A DNA stretch of 64,000 nucleotides from NCBI RefSeq assembly GCF_030463565.1, contig NC_134653.1:35339150-35403149 (forward strand). The letters are read 5' to 3'. This stretch comes from Pelecanus crispus. Its lineage: Eukaryota > Chordata > Aves > Pelecaniformes > Pelecanidae. Under the pieces are notes generated by a model. It did no database searches and was not told where the DNA came from. It saw only the letters and a program-made list of their open reading frames with translations. The stretch's first letter is position 1. The number at the start of each line of letters is the position of its first letter. Of this stretch, positions 33,301 to 46,349 are shown piece after piece. A program made the position numbers and the translations under genes.

Positions 33301-36109
33301 AGAAATGTCTCCTTTGTTCTCCAAATACTAGAGAAGAACCTTATAAAGCCACAGGGTTTTTGTCCATAAAGTCTCCTAAAATCCATATACCCTCAAAATG
33401 GCCTTTATTTGCCCATGACTGGCAGTATCTGTTAAGTCTGAAGAACACTCTTTCAAGGAAAGAGGCAAGGAAGAGCACCAGACTTAATTTAAATGTCTCA
33501 GCAGAATTAGAGCTGGCCATACTTGTAGTACAATTAGACTCTCCATTTTATTTATTGGAACTGCTGATTCATTATGGACTACCTAAATTATCTAGAAAGG
33601 CCTTTTAAATGAGCCTTTTATCTGATGAATAATAAATCTTATGGTTTCTGTATCTGATTGTGACATTATTATATGTTTAGAGTGAACTTTTTATGTTCTA
33701 ATCTATTCTGGCTAGGTTTATTTCATTTCCTGATACATTCAAACATCACCAATTAAGGCAAAGCAGCTGGTCATAAACTGATCTCATTTCCGTCATTTGC
33801 TTTGCTTTGAAAGCTGTCCTTGTATTCCCTCTTGTGTTCTTTCTTCCTCACACATAATAAAAATAATTACACTTCTGGTTTGAAGAACTTGCTGCAGCAT
33901 TACCATCATTATTGTGAAAAGGTTGATTTCAATAATTAGAAATCCTGCCCACTTGCTTAAACATTACTTTATTGTTATCAGTGCATTCATACTGAGAATG
34001 AATATTGCCCAAGGATTTCTGATGTTTATACATCAGTGTTGTGGGCCCTGATTTCTGTGTCGCATAAAAATCAATAGGTTACGAGAAAAGGTTTACAGAG
34101 CAAGGCCCTTAAATGACTTCAGTACAGACCTAGCAGTGTTTTCTATGGTTAAAACCATACTAAAGTCAAGGAGTTCTTGGAAGATTTCTGTTTGTTATGT
34201 TTTGAAGGTTTTTTTAAAAGCTATTTCCATTAGTATTTTAAGAATAAATATAAGTTAGTTTGGAGAGCTTGACTGAGGACCTCAAAAAGTATATTTGATT
34301 TTTATTTGAGGATTGGGGCCTGTTCAGATCAATTCCAGAGATACAGACTGGACCTTCACTAGCTGCCTAAAGGACATTTCAATACCTAATTACCTTTCCT
34401 TTAAAGTTAATTGTTGCTTTGAAAATCCTGTCCTTAGAGACATGAGGAGCTAATCCTGTTGATATTAAGGAAATTTCTACTAAATTCTTACAGCTATCAG
34501 GTAATGTATTCTGAATTCTCCATTTAGTGCACTTTAATACCCACTTAGGTAAGACTTGCAGCTCCAGAAAAGCCTATAAACTAATATACACCACACTGGG
34601 CAAGACTGCATCAGCTCGAATTTTGTGTTCAAAAACCCAAGGCATACAAAGTTACTGAACTGAAATGAAAGAAGGATGTCACCTTGGTTCCTTCTGACTT
34701 GGTTTCACACTGAGTTTAGCACCCTTCACTGAAAATAACTGCTCATCTGTAATGATAAGGAAATGATTTGTGATTTCTAGGCCCTATGCCTCAGAATTTT
34801 TCTAGAAGCTTAGGAAGATGAAATAAAAAAAAAAAAGTCAAGACCATTTCATTTCTCCAGGTCCTCTTCATACTTATTTTAAAACAACTTTGGGGGAATT
34901 TGTAGGTAATGGAAATCACCTGACAAGTGTTCCTTTGCAGAACAAGTAGTTAAAGTCATTCTAGCATGGGTGATGCTGAGCTGGTGAGTACATTCCGCAG
35001 CCTTGATAACAACATAATTAGAATACACAATCTAGCATGTGATTTACATGCAAGTTACTTTCAAGTGTCCTCAGGTAACCTCTTGCCTTGATCTTTTAAA
35101 TTTTCTTATGACTAATGAGTCGTTAACAAAGTTGTGTACTTAGGAGGAGCTGTTCAACACAGATCTTGGAAAAACACATACTGTGTTGGAGATACTAGGC
35201 ACTATAAGTGTAAGAACACCAATACAGATGTAAGTTAATTTCTTTTTGCATTCTCCATTTCTTTTAGAACTCAAATCAGCAGTATTTTTTGTTGTGACTT
35301 ATCTGTTTCTAAAACACCTGGCAGTTACATGTTCAAATAATATTTTAAACAAAGTTAAAAATTTAAACACCTTTCCACAGTTTAGTAAGCAACTGTAGAT
35401 ATTATTCCTATTCAGGTCTGTTAGAATATATCCCATGAAACTCCTTTCCAACCAAAATCATTTTATGACAGAATTTGTGGTTTTGTAGACAGTGTTTCTT
35501 TCCATTGAAATTTTTTTTTTTTTTTAAATGTTTTACCTTCAAGTTTTTACGGAGAAATGCATATTTTCGGTTGAACAAACGCAGCTAAACTAAAAACATT
35601 TTCATGTTTGTCGAAATATTCTATTCAGTTTTCCCATTTTTTTACTCAGCTCTATTTACAAGTTTCTTTTATGTAATGGCTAATGCAGCGTGGGGGTGCC
35701 TATGCTTTCTTTCCCCATGAACTGCTACTTCAACAAGATAGCAGACCAACTCCTGTCCCTGAAACTGTGAAGGTTTTACAGCAAAGCCTGTATATGCAGA
35801 CAGTCTTTTTTCTTCCAATAGAAGTAGACGCTTACATAAGGAAGACATCATTTTAACGCTGAACAGGTTTCTCGTCACTACACCCAACAACAATTAGAGA
35901 GAATTCTGCTCACAGCAGTGCCCAAATAAAACTGGAACAACCGCAGTGAAGGCTTAAGATATACTCTGAAATTTAAGCAAGTCACAAAACAGGAACAGGA
36001 GCAAATTCTATCCTCCATTTGTACAATCAAACTCTATTTACATCACTGAGTTGCATCTTAAAACCTGCAGGGCAGAACAGATACCTACAAATAGAATGTT
36101 GGTCCTTAC
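30375..36109 (-). other. RIMBP2: RIMBP2 intron, 5.7 kb
   Basis: AT-rich sequence with a T15 run at 35511-35525. Open frames on both strands at 31900-32350 look like chance. No gene, RNA or clear repeat. Confidence 0.78.
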
Positions 36110-36314
36110 CTTTGCCTATAGAAGTGGCTATTCCATTCATTAACTGGGACAGAGATTTACCGGGAGAACCAGGGATATCTGAGGATGCCACGGAGTTACT
36201 GCTTAGGAGATCAATCTTTCCTGCTTGCTGTCGAAACTTCTCCAGTTCTCTGGACAAGAGGTTAAATTGTTCGCTCTGTGTCCGGCATTTCTCCTCTAGC
36301 TCTCGGACCTTGGC
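36110..36314 (-). CDS. RIMBP2: RIMBP2 exon, end of coiled coil and Ser-rich linker (phase 0-1)
   Basis: 205 nt from acceptor cttgtgcag|GCCAAG to donor AAAG|gtaagg, residues 124-191 plus the first base of the next codon. The first half (AKVRELEEKCRTQSEQFNLL, then SRELEKFRQQAG) finishes the coiled coil. The second half (KIDLLSSNSVASSDIPGSPG, then KSLSQLMNGIATSIGKG) is Ser/Gly/Pro-rich and probably disordered. The split glycine codon G|GT is completed by the next exon, which confirms the junction. The linker leads toward SH3-I. Confidence 0.95.
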
Positions 36315-36574
36315 CTGCACAAGCAAGACACAACACAGACATTTGACTGAGATCAGAGCGAGCTATGACCGCGTCAGGTTTTTCTTAAGTACCAGGAAGC
36401 CAGGATAGGCAAACTATTTGGGATAAACAGGCCCGCAATTACATTTTTCTCCCCCTAAATTCTCACCCATGTTTAGAACGAAACTTTTTAGTAGCCCTGT
36501 AATATTGAGGTAAGTACTCCTTTCATCTCCAATTTCCAAAGTGGAAATTCCTCATCATACTTTTTGGCAGTGCT

Positions 36575-36594
36575 AAAAAAAAAAAAAAAAAAAA
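36575..36594. repeat. Poly-A run, 20 bp
   Basis: Homopolymer in an intron, 261 bp upstream of the exon at 36110-36314 in plus-strand terms but downstream of nothing coding in between. No associated element seen. Confidence 0.9.
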
Positions 36595-39500
36595 TCACTG
36601 CTGAGAACACTTGCAAACAGATCCTAAGCTTTGTGACTTCTACACACATGTTAATGTCACTTTTGTGCACTTCTCCAACTTTTTCTAAAACTCAGGTATA
36701 TTTCTGAGGTTTTCCCGTCCTCAGCTATTAAGTTGAAGCCTTCTGAATTGTTAGATTAACACTGATGTATTAAAAAACACCACCAAAAAAAGACCCCACT
36801 GTGGTTCATGCAGGATGTGGGCCTATCTACTGGCTCAATTCCCTTTCAAAAATAATGCTGCTCACTATAGGTGCCAGACCACACAGAAGTGATCCAGACA
36901 CCAGCCAAGAGGAGATGGTTTGTAAGCTTGTGAGAAGTACCAAAATGTCACTGTTGGCAAACATTTTCGTTTTAATTTTGAGGTATCAGGCTTTAACAAA
37001 ACAGAACTTAAAAGATGAGCTTCTGTGATGACTTGGGAAATTTGCCTACGTACAGTTTCTGAATTCCTGATGTGAAAAAATAGATGAGGTGATGGAAAAG
37101 AAAGAAAAGACAATGGGCATGGGAAGTCAGGATTTCTTCTACAACTTTAACTCAAAAAATATGTAAGGGTAGCAAAGACACTAAAGCAGGAAAAAAAAAC
37201 TTTTATCCAAATCTGTACATTCATTGTACCAGCTAAATTAAGGATATAATGATGTTTTCAATATAATGCATTTAAATTTCAATCTGCATTTATAAACAGT
37301 CTGTATATCTGTTTGCATACACTATCCTATGTTCCTGAAGAGAAAAAACATGAATGTAAAGTGCCCAGAGAGTTAGGAAAGAGCACGTTAACACCTGTGG
37401 CAAAGACTGAAGAATCAGCAAAGCTCCTGAGAATTTCATCTGTGAGGTCTGATTTTCACGTAAGGGCAAACAGTTGGTCTGTACTCTGGAAATGTGCCCA
37501 CGACTGACATTTGAGGCCTAGGGAGCACTCGTGTCTTGTGCTGTGACCCAAATGCTGCAAGCAGAAGTAGCTCAACGGAGGCGGTAATAAGCTCCTTATA
37601 TGAAAAGCTAATGCACTATATCCTAATCTGATGCTTTATGATGAACAAACATCACTTTCCTTCATTAAAAACCCCTTTATAGTATATGCCTAGTTAAACA
37701 ACTGTACTAACAAAGGAAGCCTAGATATCAATTAAATTCATTCAACGGTACTAAAGTTTTCGTTTTCTTGAAGGAGGAAAATGTTCTCAGTTCATATAAG
37801 AAAACCTGCACATATTCCACATCAAGAAAATGACATATATTACTTACTACCTATACAAAGATCTTAGCACAGCTAAGGATAAACAAAACACTTATAGTCC
37901 CCAGAAGAACACAAAAATCCAAATTTCCTACTGCAGAAAGTGGTACTATTTGTTCCTTTTTTTGTAACATATATTTTTAAAGCTACCGTGAATTTTGAGG
38001 ATATAATTTCCTTGTATTCATAAAACACAAATTAATTTAGTTCTACTAAAGAAGTCTCAGGGTATCTATCTGACTGATTATGAAACAGAAAACAATAAGA
38101 TACAGAGACATTGTGGGAGTTTGACACAAATGTTAAATGCTTTGATTTTTGTTTTTTGTCTTACATCTTTTCACTGTGGTTTTGAGCAACTGAAGTGTGA
38201 GCCTGCGCTATGTGTTACTTTGCTGCATGAATAAGACATCTACGTACAATTTTAAAGAACATTAAGCAAACAAAGTAGTAAAGTGATTTGGGTTTTTAGA
38301 TCCCCTCTTTCCAATGGAAAGTTTAAGGATGAGCTATTCAGCTCTCTATGAATATATACTGACCTTTCCACATGCAGTTATGGAAATTCTAGCATAAAAT
38401 AAAAAATAAAAACATCATCATCCAGAACCCAACAAGATGCTAAGTCTGCCATAAAAAAATATTTTTTAAAAAATATTAATTTAATGTGTTGTTATTATTT
38501 ATTAATTTAAAACTTATTTGCATTTCAGTATATGCTTTCTTCGGCTTTTCTTTCGAGTATTTAGAATCTTAATTTACAAGTTGTTCTCTCATGACAGTAT
38601 GAAGCCTGGAAGAAAAATGCCTTTACTGCTTTTTTTTAATCAAGGTTATGAGTCAGAAGTGAGCACAAAGCTGGTACTACATAAAGAAAAAATTGCCCTA
38701 AGACCCACAGTAGTACTAACAAGAGGCATCCCCATACCCATCTTTGTTTCTTAACTTCAGGTAGGTGCTCGGTTCGTTGTTAACCAGCCAGATGCAGCTC
38801 ACTAGAAAATCTACATATTCAGGTATGTCACTGCAGAGTGAGGCATGTGCTTACACTGAGAAAGACTGAATTTTTATTCTCTCTCATGGTTCTGCCCATA
38901 CAGCCTATCCTAATAACGATGGCACAAAAGTGCCAAGTCTACCAGATCTCCCTAAAACTGGATGTGCCTATAGCAGTGGCTGTATGAAAAGACATTCTCT
39001 AATGCAGCCCATGTTGAATGTGTTTCACTTAGGGCTTACCAAGTTGCTCAGACAATACATAGTACTATTTCTAAAACTTAAACAGCTTCTTAAATTGAAA
39101 ATGAAGTAGACTTCCTCCATTACAAGACAGATACTGTTCGCACAAGACAGATAAGATGATGAGCAACTTTCCAGGTGGACAGGCTTGAATTCAGACGAGT
39201 AATCAGCTCACATATTCTGCTACGGAGATGCCATTTCATAGTTTAATTGTTTATGCAGCAGCAATGGCTTTCAGTAGGTGGCTCAATAAATCACCCTCAG
39301 GTGAAAATACCACATAAAATTATCTTTGTATTAATAAGGAAACAATCTGAATTCAGACAAAATCCACACAGTCAGAAAGCTACAGTCTTGAATAAACTAC
39401 CAAACCATTCTTACTGGGCATGCTCATAAGAAATTCATTTTCAAAAACAGTATCTGAGTTCTCATTAAATCATGCCATATTTGCAGGTTAATCTCTTGTA

Positions 39501-41555
39501 GAAAAAAATCCTCATTTTGGTGATTTGGTATTAGGCCAATAAATGCCAAGCATGCTTGCATAACAATGGTTCTAGCACACATCCCATGCAAGGTTACGCA
39601 GGACCATTGTATTCATTTTAAAGGGAAAAGTGCAGGATTCGGGACAGGGAAAGGAGAATTTATGCCCTAAAATACCTGCATGCTGTCCAAGGTGTTCTGG
39701 ATGAAGTGCAAAGCAATAAATTCCAAACAAGACACAGTAAACAAAGAGATGTGAAATAAACAAAGGAATAAAACCAGTTTTGAACACTTCTTTTACATTT
39801 CAAAGCAAAATATATTAGAACAGTTAACACATGTAAAAACATGCATTAACACAAGCCACGCTACAGAATGTTTCAGAAATCAATACCACTGCTGATCTTA
39901 AAATGCAAAAGGCAGATTAAATAAAATGCTAAAAATTAATGGGCTTATGGCAATAAAAAGCAAAAGCTTAGGAAACCTTGATGGGGTTATGCAAATCAGA
40001 TGTCACAGACAAATCAACTAAATAGGAATTTTGATTAGCCTGAGGGGCGTAAATAATCACTTGCCTGCTTTGTTTCTACTTAAGTTTTCCTGCATCATAT
40101 ACTTTCCACCAGGCATTAAATAATTTAATCTTATGTTCCTAAAGGCAAAACAAACTTAATATATATGATGATAATGAAAGCATATGAATAAAACACTTTC
40201 TGTGGGAATATTAACTTTTATAGATACAAATAAACAATTTTAAATTTTTTTTTTAAAATATGATCAATGCACCTGAAAAACCACCTTCCATCAATGCACG
40301 ACCAGTAGGTACACAGACAGAAGAACTGCTGTGAGAAGGTAAAAAGCCTAGAAATGACCGTCTCCTAAAAACAGATTTCCAAGTGAAATGTCAACAACGC
40401 ACTTGCTGTAATCAATCTATAGTATCGCATGTTCTTTATGACCTGTACAGTTCATTAAGGCTTAATAACCATGTAATGCCTTCTCCTCAGACAGAAAAAC
40501 TAGTCTGGTGGTTATCAGTGAAAACCTATTTTGCATGAAAAAATGAAGAACAAAAAAGAACAAAAGGAAATCTGCATGCAGTTAGCGTGCTATTTTCTTC
40601 TGCATCTATATTTTCTGACACTACCTTACCCAAGTACCTCAAACAACATGACTGGAACTTAAAGAATCTGCTGAGCCTAGCTTGAAAAAACTGGGGACGA
40701 TTTGTTTGTTTTAGGAACCTGCTTACAGGAGTTCTGATTTCTGCTACATGTTGTCATTTGTCCTGTCTTGCACAACATGTGGGTCAGCCTGCATTTCTAA
40801 ACAGCAGGCAGCAAAGGGAATAAAAAATTTTGTCAGCACCAGATAGATATTCAAGTGTGTTAATTTATTTCAATTCTCCTTTGATTTTTTGTGTTTTCAT
40901 ATGCAATTTAACCATAACTGTATGTATCCATTACAAAGGTTCCATTATTATAAGAGTCCCAGTTTAAAATCTCTAAAAATTTCACTCCAGCCTAAGACAA
41001 AGAAGTTTTGCAAACCTTGCCCTATTCTAACTAAAATTGACAGCAAAGTTCATGGTTTTTGAATGGGAGTAAGAATTTGCTCCTGTTCTTCATGTCAATT
41101 CTATACAAGACACAAGCAATTCTGTATCCATAGACACAGAAGACTAAATTACTAGATATTTCTTTAGGATTAATGACTTGAAGGAAGGCTTGAAATGTGA
41201 TGCAAAGTCCATAAACACAGCTACTACTGAGTTTACAGGAAATGCCCCATGCCAAGGTCATAACTGAGACATGGCTGAGGAAAATACTAAGATTTTTTGA
41301 TGTATCTTTATGGATGATGTTGCCTCTATGGATGATGTCAGTACGTGCAGGTATTTAGTGCCTTAAAAGTTAGTAAATCAGATCATCTGAATCATCTCTC
41401 AAAACTTAACTTATTTAACAGTGAGCACTTACTAAATCAAATAGTCACTGGCAAATTCCAAAAACATATTGCAGCATCTTTGGGAAATGCTAAGAAAGGC
41501 TCCTGCTGGTGATACACATCAATAGGATTAGAGGCAATCCACATGGGTAGCATCC

Positions 41556-41768
41556 AGAGAAAAATTCTGACAGGATGCAAAAATAATATTCTTCATAATG
41601 AAAGTGCTCAAAGACTGAAAGAGGCTGCCCATGGAGGTTGTCATATCTCCATTCCCAGAGATATTTAAAAAATGGACTGGGCAAAGCCTTGAGCAGCCTA
41701 CAGTAATTTTAAAGAGGGCCCTTCTTTGAGCAGGGAATTGGACCAGATAGCCAGAGGTCCCTTCCAAA
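41556..41768 (+). mobile_element. CR1 LINE fragment, 3' end
   Basis: The sequence follows the avian/sauropsid CR1 3' region: gaggctgcccatggaggttg, a piece for cattcccagagatattt, then gcagggaattggaccagata and aggtcccttccaa. It is diverged, 5'-truncated and non-coding, lying in the sense-opposite orientation to RIMBP2 within an intron. The terminal 8-bp repeat typical of CR1 is not clear. The left border is approximate; weaker similarity may extend to about 41480. Confidence 0.85.
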
Positions 41769-42314
41769 TAAATTATGCTACGTTTCTAATTAAAAAAATT
41801 GAATATGTTTCTTGAAAAGATCTAGTTTTCCAATAAAAGGAATGAAGTGTTCTCTCTCTACCACATCCTTTGAAGGTTTTTCAAAGTATCCAATTATTTC
41901 ATTAGGTTTAAAAATTTTGGCTCTTTAACATGTTACTTTATGTTTACTATTTAATTAGGAACCTTAGGTAATTGATTGGTATTTGCAGCTGTATTTCCAG
42001 CCTAAACAATAATAATTCTTACAAGCAATCACTTCCTTTCTATGCATCTGATAGTATTCTACAAAAAAAGAGAAGGTACTAAGATTTCCATTCTATACAA
42101 AAGAGAAATTGAGGTACACACATCACTTCCAGCAGCTCAGCTTAACGTGCTCCTGACTGATAATTGTTAAAGGATGCAATTACATTAGAAGGGAAAAAAA
42201 CCCCCTATTTGCCTACATATTACTTGAAACTTTCAAAAGTGATGATACTGTAAAGTTATCACATTCAGAATGGAACCTCCACAAGCAAAGGTAACACAAA
42301 GGATATCTTCTTAC

Positions 42315-42365
42315 CTCTAGCAACTGAACTGCTCCTTCATGTTCCTTCTTAGCTTCAACCTGAGC
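42315..42365 (-). CDS. RIMBP2: RIMBP2 short exon, coiled coil (17 codons, phase 0-0)
   Basis: A 51-nt exon reading AQVEAKKEHEGAVQLLE (residues 107-123). It lies between an acceptor ...aaaaacaag|GCTCAG and a good donor GAG|gtaaga. The polypyrimidine stretch upstream is a run of CTTTT units about 20 nt from the AG. It was found from splice borders and phase because it is too short to stand out as an ORF. It joins LLQK of the previous exon to AKVRELEEKC of the next in frame. Its short symmetric length means it could be skipped without shifting the frame. Confidence 0.92.
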
Positions 42366-43253
42366 CTTGTTTTTATAATTAAGAAAAGAAAAGAAAAGTC
42401 AATTAGTCATGCCACATAGAGTATGCTCTAACCACATAAAGTGGCATAGTGTATACTCAAATCCAAAGCCAATTACAGTCTTGAAGGGATGGCTCCATCA
42501 ATATTACTAAAGAGCTTTGGTTCCAAGCCACTGAAATAACTGCTTATTTTTAGGAGATTGAATCTCAGTGAAGCTTAATAGCATTGGTATTTTGTTGGAG
42601 CAAGAACAGCATGCTCAACACACTGCAAGAACACATCAGAAGTATCTCTGAAACCCTCTAAATTAAAACTGAAAAATGAGCTTGTTATTCTACATTGCAG
42701 GAGGTTCATAGTGTAGAAACCTACCGTACCAGCTAGGAGAAAGCAACACAAAATTAAGCTCATTCTTTATATACAGCAACAGTATTTATCATCTAAGTAA
42801 ATAGCTCACAAAGCACTTCAAGGCAACCACAAGAAAGGTTGTCTCAAAACAAGACTGCAACATTTAGGGTCTAATCAACTGAGTCAGAGAAGAAAAGAGG
42901 GAATCAGCAAGAGCAGAAAAGTGTATTATGTAGTTCAGAAATTCAGGTATCAAATTTTGGTCAGGAAAAGACTAAACCTTAAAACCAAAAGAACAGCACT
43001 GAATAACTTTGTGTTATCCTCACTTTATTGCCATTTAAGTTTTCACTGTCTTCATTATTGAAGCTTACCCAAGACAAGCAAAACTTCTTATTAACCATTG
43101 TATCAGGCTGATAGCAGTGTGATGCACTAACTTTGCCTCTTAGCTCCTCATTACTGTAACCCAAAGACCACACTCTATACATTCCTCATCAGAGAAGAGT
43201 CTTAAAACCCTCCAGTTTAGCAGAGGGCAACACCCCACAGACTTTCTAATTTA

Positions 43254-43303
43254 ATGGGCCAGATGCTCCCATGATGGACACCGACAGCTACGTCAACTTC
43301 ATT
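43254..43303. repeat. Ancient amniote interspersed repeat remnant
   Basis: The segment gggccagatgctcccatgat and then cagctacgtcaacttc resembles the old pattern gggccagattctc...agctccattgacttc. Short and decayed; low certainty. Confidence 0.4.
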
Positions 43304-44856
43304 TTCCTCATCTATGAGGGCTACCCTACTCCCTTACTGGTTTGAAGAGAAGCTGGGTCAGGCCATAAAGTCACAACCAAAAACATACCCAAACAATACT
43401 TCACTGTCATGCATCGTAATAAAGCTCCTTCAGTCCTGCAAGCACACTCATATTTCTTCCTCTACTACAGTAATAAGTCTTATTGCTAGCACCTGATAAA
43501 ATATTGGCTCCAGGAGCATTAGCAAACGTACGATGACAGGTAATAGAAAGCCTTGTGTTATCCATCATGACAAGTTTAATAAAATCTACCGAGAATATGA
43601 GTTCTTGATAAATGATTAGAAAACCTGCATCAAAAGCTATCTCTCTTCTACATCAAACTGTCTTGTAGGAGAAAAAGACCATCTGATTCCCTATCAACAC
43701 AAAACCTTGAAGAACAATATTATATTTTTCCTTTTAGGTTGAAAATCTGATCAGTCTGTACATATATTAAAAACACAAGGAGTTTTTATTTATATTATCA
43801 AAATGTGACAGCAAACGCATCAGACTGTACCAGTAACTTGCTTTGTTTTAAAGTGCACATTTCTGTGGTTCATCAGCAACTTTACGACAGCAACAAGATA
43901 TGCTGTGAAATGTCATCCTTTTACTGCCTGGAGTTACTACTTTCATTTCACGGTACTTTTCCAAGTAATTAGATGACTCTAATAAAAAAAAGGAAGAAAG
44001 AATTTAACACATATGTACTAGGTACATTGGGAGGTCAGCTCTGGATGAAATGTGAGCCAGCAATATCTGTTTAATGATGGAAGCAATGTATCATAGTTCC
44101 TTAGGTAACAGATTTATTTAAACTCTTTTTCTGACAATATACACTGCATTATAATGTTGAAAAGAAGATGCATTGGATACCAGCAGTCTAGTGGCTAAAG
44201 CAGGATAAATTAGTTGGTGCTCATTTCCACCACCATCCCTGGAGAACTACAGGTAGCTTGGGTATCTGTCTACAAGGTAGAACAGTGCACAGTATAGACA
44301 TCCCCCAAAAATCTTTCAATGATTTGAATACTTTACCTCTTCTACCCATACCGTGTGCTAATCTGGTCTTCATTCTTATTCTACAGCATTAATAATAGCA
44401 TTACAGAAGCAAATAAGCACCTTAACCAAGCTGGGATCCCAGTGTGTCACAATGGAAAAGGATCTGAGCTTGGAAGGGCTGAAAATCAAAATAAAAAACC
44501 CCAAACCAAAACAAAACTTCTTCTTTTTGAGTGGTATCTAGAATGAATATCACATGCAGATTTTGTCAAGAGATGTGATGGGTAGAACGCTCATTTAAGT
44601 TGTCACAGATCCTTATAATGAAAGGCAATAATAATTAAAAAAAGACACAATAGCAACTTAATCACATAAAGAATTAGATGTTTCAGTGTGAAAATGAGTA
44701 TCTGTGCAAGGTCCTAGGAGGAGGATTTCAGGCTAATGAATGAAACCAGTAAGGATGAATTCTTTCTTAAATGCTTCTACTAAGTAATGCAGAGATGAAT
44801 TGTGGTGGATTTTAGTATAAGAATTCTAAGCTAAAATTCTAGTGGAACTTAGTGGT

Positions 44857-44879
44857 AAATGATTATTAGATAATCATTT
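44857..44879. repeat. Short perfect hairpin (10-bp arms, 3-bp loop)
   Basis: aaatgattat, tag, ataatcattt. AT-only stem, so it is a weak structure, and with no flanking RNA-gene signs it is noted only as an inverted repeat. Confidence 0.8.
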
Positions 44880-46244
44880 TTAACATAAACGATCTTGTAT
44901 TCCATGCTACTTCAGGTCCACTGGACAAGAATTTAATCACCGGCTACAGATGCTGAGCTAGTCGCATTGAGTAAAATAATAAATAGAATACAACCTCGTT
45001 TGTGCTTGAAGGCTATCATGCTATAGTTTAGCAAAAATGACTGGAGCAAACAGTATTACAGAGATTTGTCTCCTGTTGCCAATCTGTAACAAAAAGACCC
45101 ATGTAATGTACATTTATTAGAACAATTTAACAAAAATTAGAAGAAGAAGAAGAAAAACAGCCGTACCTTTCTTAGATTTCTTTGCTTTGCCAAGAAATTT
45201 AAGTCCAAAATTTAGTGGAAGTTCAAATAATAACAGCTGATTATAACTAGAAATGGCATTCTGAAATATGCCTAAATAGATTAATTGTGAAAGGCTAACA
45301 GAAAACTACCTGGAAGATTTCATTTGGTCAAGCAAAGCTTTCTATTTCAAGCAAACTATATTTAGATACATCTTTTTATTCTGCTGAGAATGTCCCTCCA
45401 TACCAATTCTTTACCAAATTATCATTAGCATTATTATTTCTGTGTTTTGATCTAGTCAAGCAACTGGAAAAATCAACATTAGTATTGAGACAATTGCAAC
45501 TTTAAGTGACTTTGGTAAGACAAACTCAATACCATGTTTTTTACATTATAATTAATACTGAGAAGTTGCAGTATGAAAAAGAAAAAAAAAGGTCTTAAAC
45601 TGATTTGTGAATTAGAGAAAGAGCTTGAAAATGAGGGAACTTAAACAACAGTGTAGTTTATGAGAAAGATCAATTCTGATGTAAGTACCTTGACAAGGAC
45701 TTGCTTTAATCTAATTTAGCGGAGAAAGGTAGTAAGAATCACCAGTGTCTGGAAGAGGAAGCCAAAGAAATCCTAACAAAACATTAATATGTCAGCAAGA
45801 ATGATTAACTGTTCCAGCAAACTGACAAGGAAATATGGATTCCCCATATTTGGTTATCATGAAATTAAGACCGGATTCCCTCCTGACATTTAAGAAATGC
45901 ACAAATATTCCTGAGCCCAACATAGAGGGAAGCAACAGAAATACAAAGGAAATGCAAGTATTTGTATCACTTTTCTCCCTATTGGGAAATATGAGGACTT
46001 CCATATACTGGTCAGGTTAATCTTCACTGGCATAAACATTTGTAAATCAATTAGTACAGTCATGTAAATCCACAACAAACACCTGCTTGTTACAACTGCG
46101 TCAGCAATCACACAGAACAATCCAGAAGAGGAACCAGTCTGGTGGGTGTGCTTTAAGTTCCTTGAAACCAGGAGATCCGTTTCATGACCTGTACTCTGTC
46201 GCTGCAATTTGCTGTTTCACCCGACTTTCCCCTTCTCCACCTAC

Positions 46245-46349
46245 CTTCTGCAGGAGTTCAATTTCCTGCTGTTTGGCGTTGAGAACAGCCAAGGCTTGCT
46301 CATGCTCCAACTCCAGCTGTTGCCGCCGTTCAGCAGCCTCTCGCATATG
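46245..46349 (-). CDS. RIMBP2: RIMBP2 exon, coiled coil containing the alternative start MREAAERR (35 codons, phase 0-0)
   Basis: Acceptor ttggaacag|CATATG and donor AAG|gtaggt bound 105 nt that read HMREAAERRQQLELEHEQ, then ALAVLNAKQQEIELLQK (residues 72-106). It is a strongly helical Glu/Gln/Arg-rich coiled coil. The second codon is ATG. As I recall, MREAAERRQQ is the start of the annotated mammalian RIMBP2 reference protein, so this Met may be an initiation codon in a shorter isoform. The intron just upstream is open in the same frame as far as an ATG at 46421, so transcription starting inside that intron could give another N-terminus; no promoter is visible there. Confidence 0.95.

Larger units (their letters stand above)
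36315..42314 (-). other. RIMBP2: RIMBP2 intron, 6.0 kb
   Basis: Contains the only clear mobile-element copy in the window, a CR1 3' fragment at about 41556-41768, plus an A20 run at 36575-36594 and an A/T palindromic patch near 38453-38482. Nothing else recognised. Confidence 0.8.
42366..46244 (-). other. RIMBP2: RIMBP2 intron, 3.9 kb
   Basis: Includes an old repeat remnant at about 43254-43303 and a perfect 10-bp-arm hairpin at 44857-44879. No gene seen. Confidence 0.78.

Noticed and set aside
44857..44879. Hairpin as a possible microRNA precursor
   Set aside because: Stem is only 10 bp and AT-only; microRNA precursors need a much longer imperfect stem.
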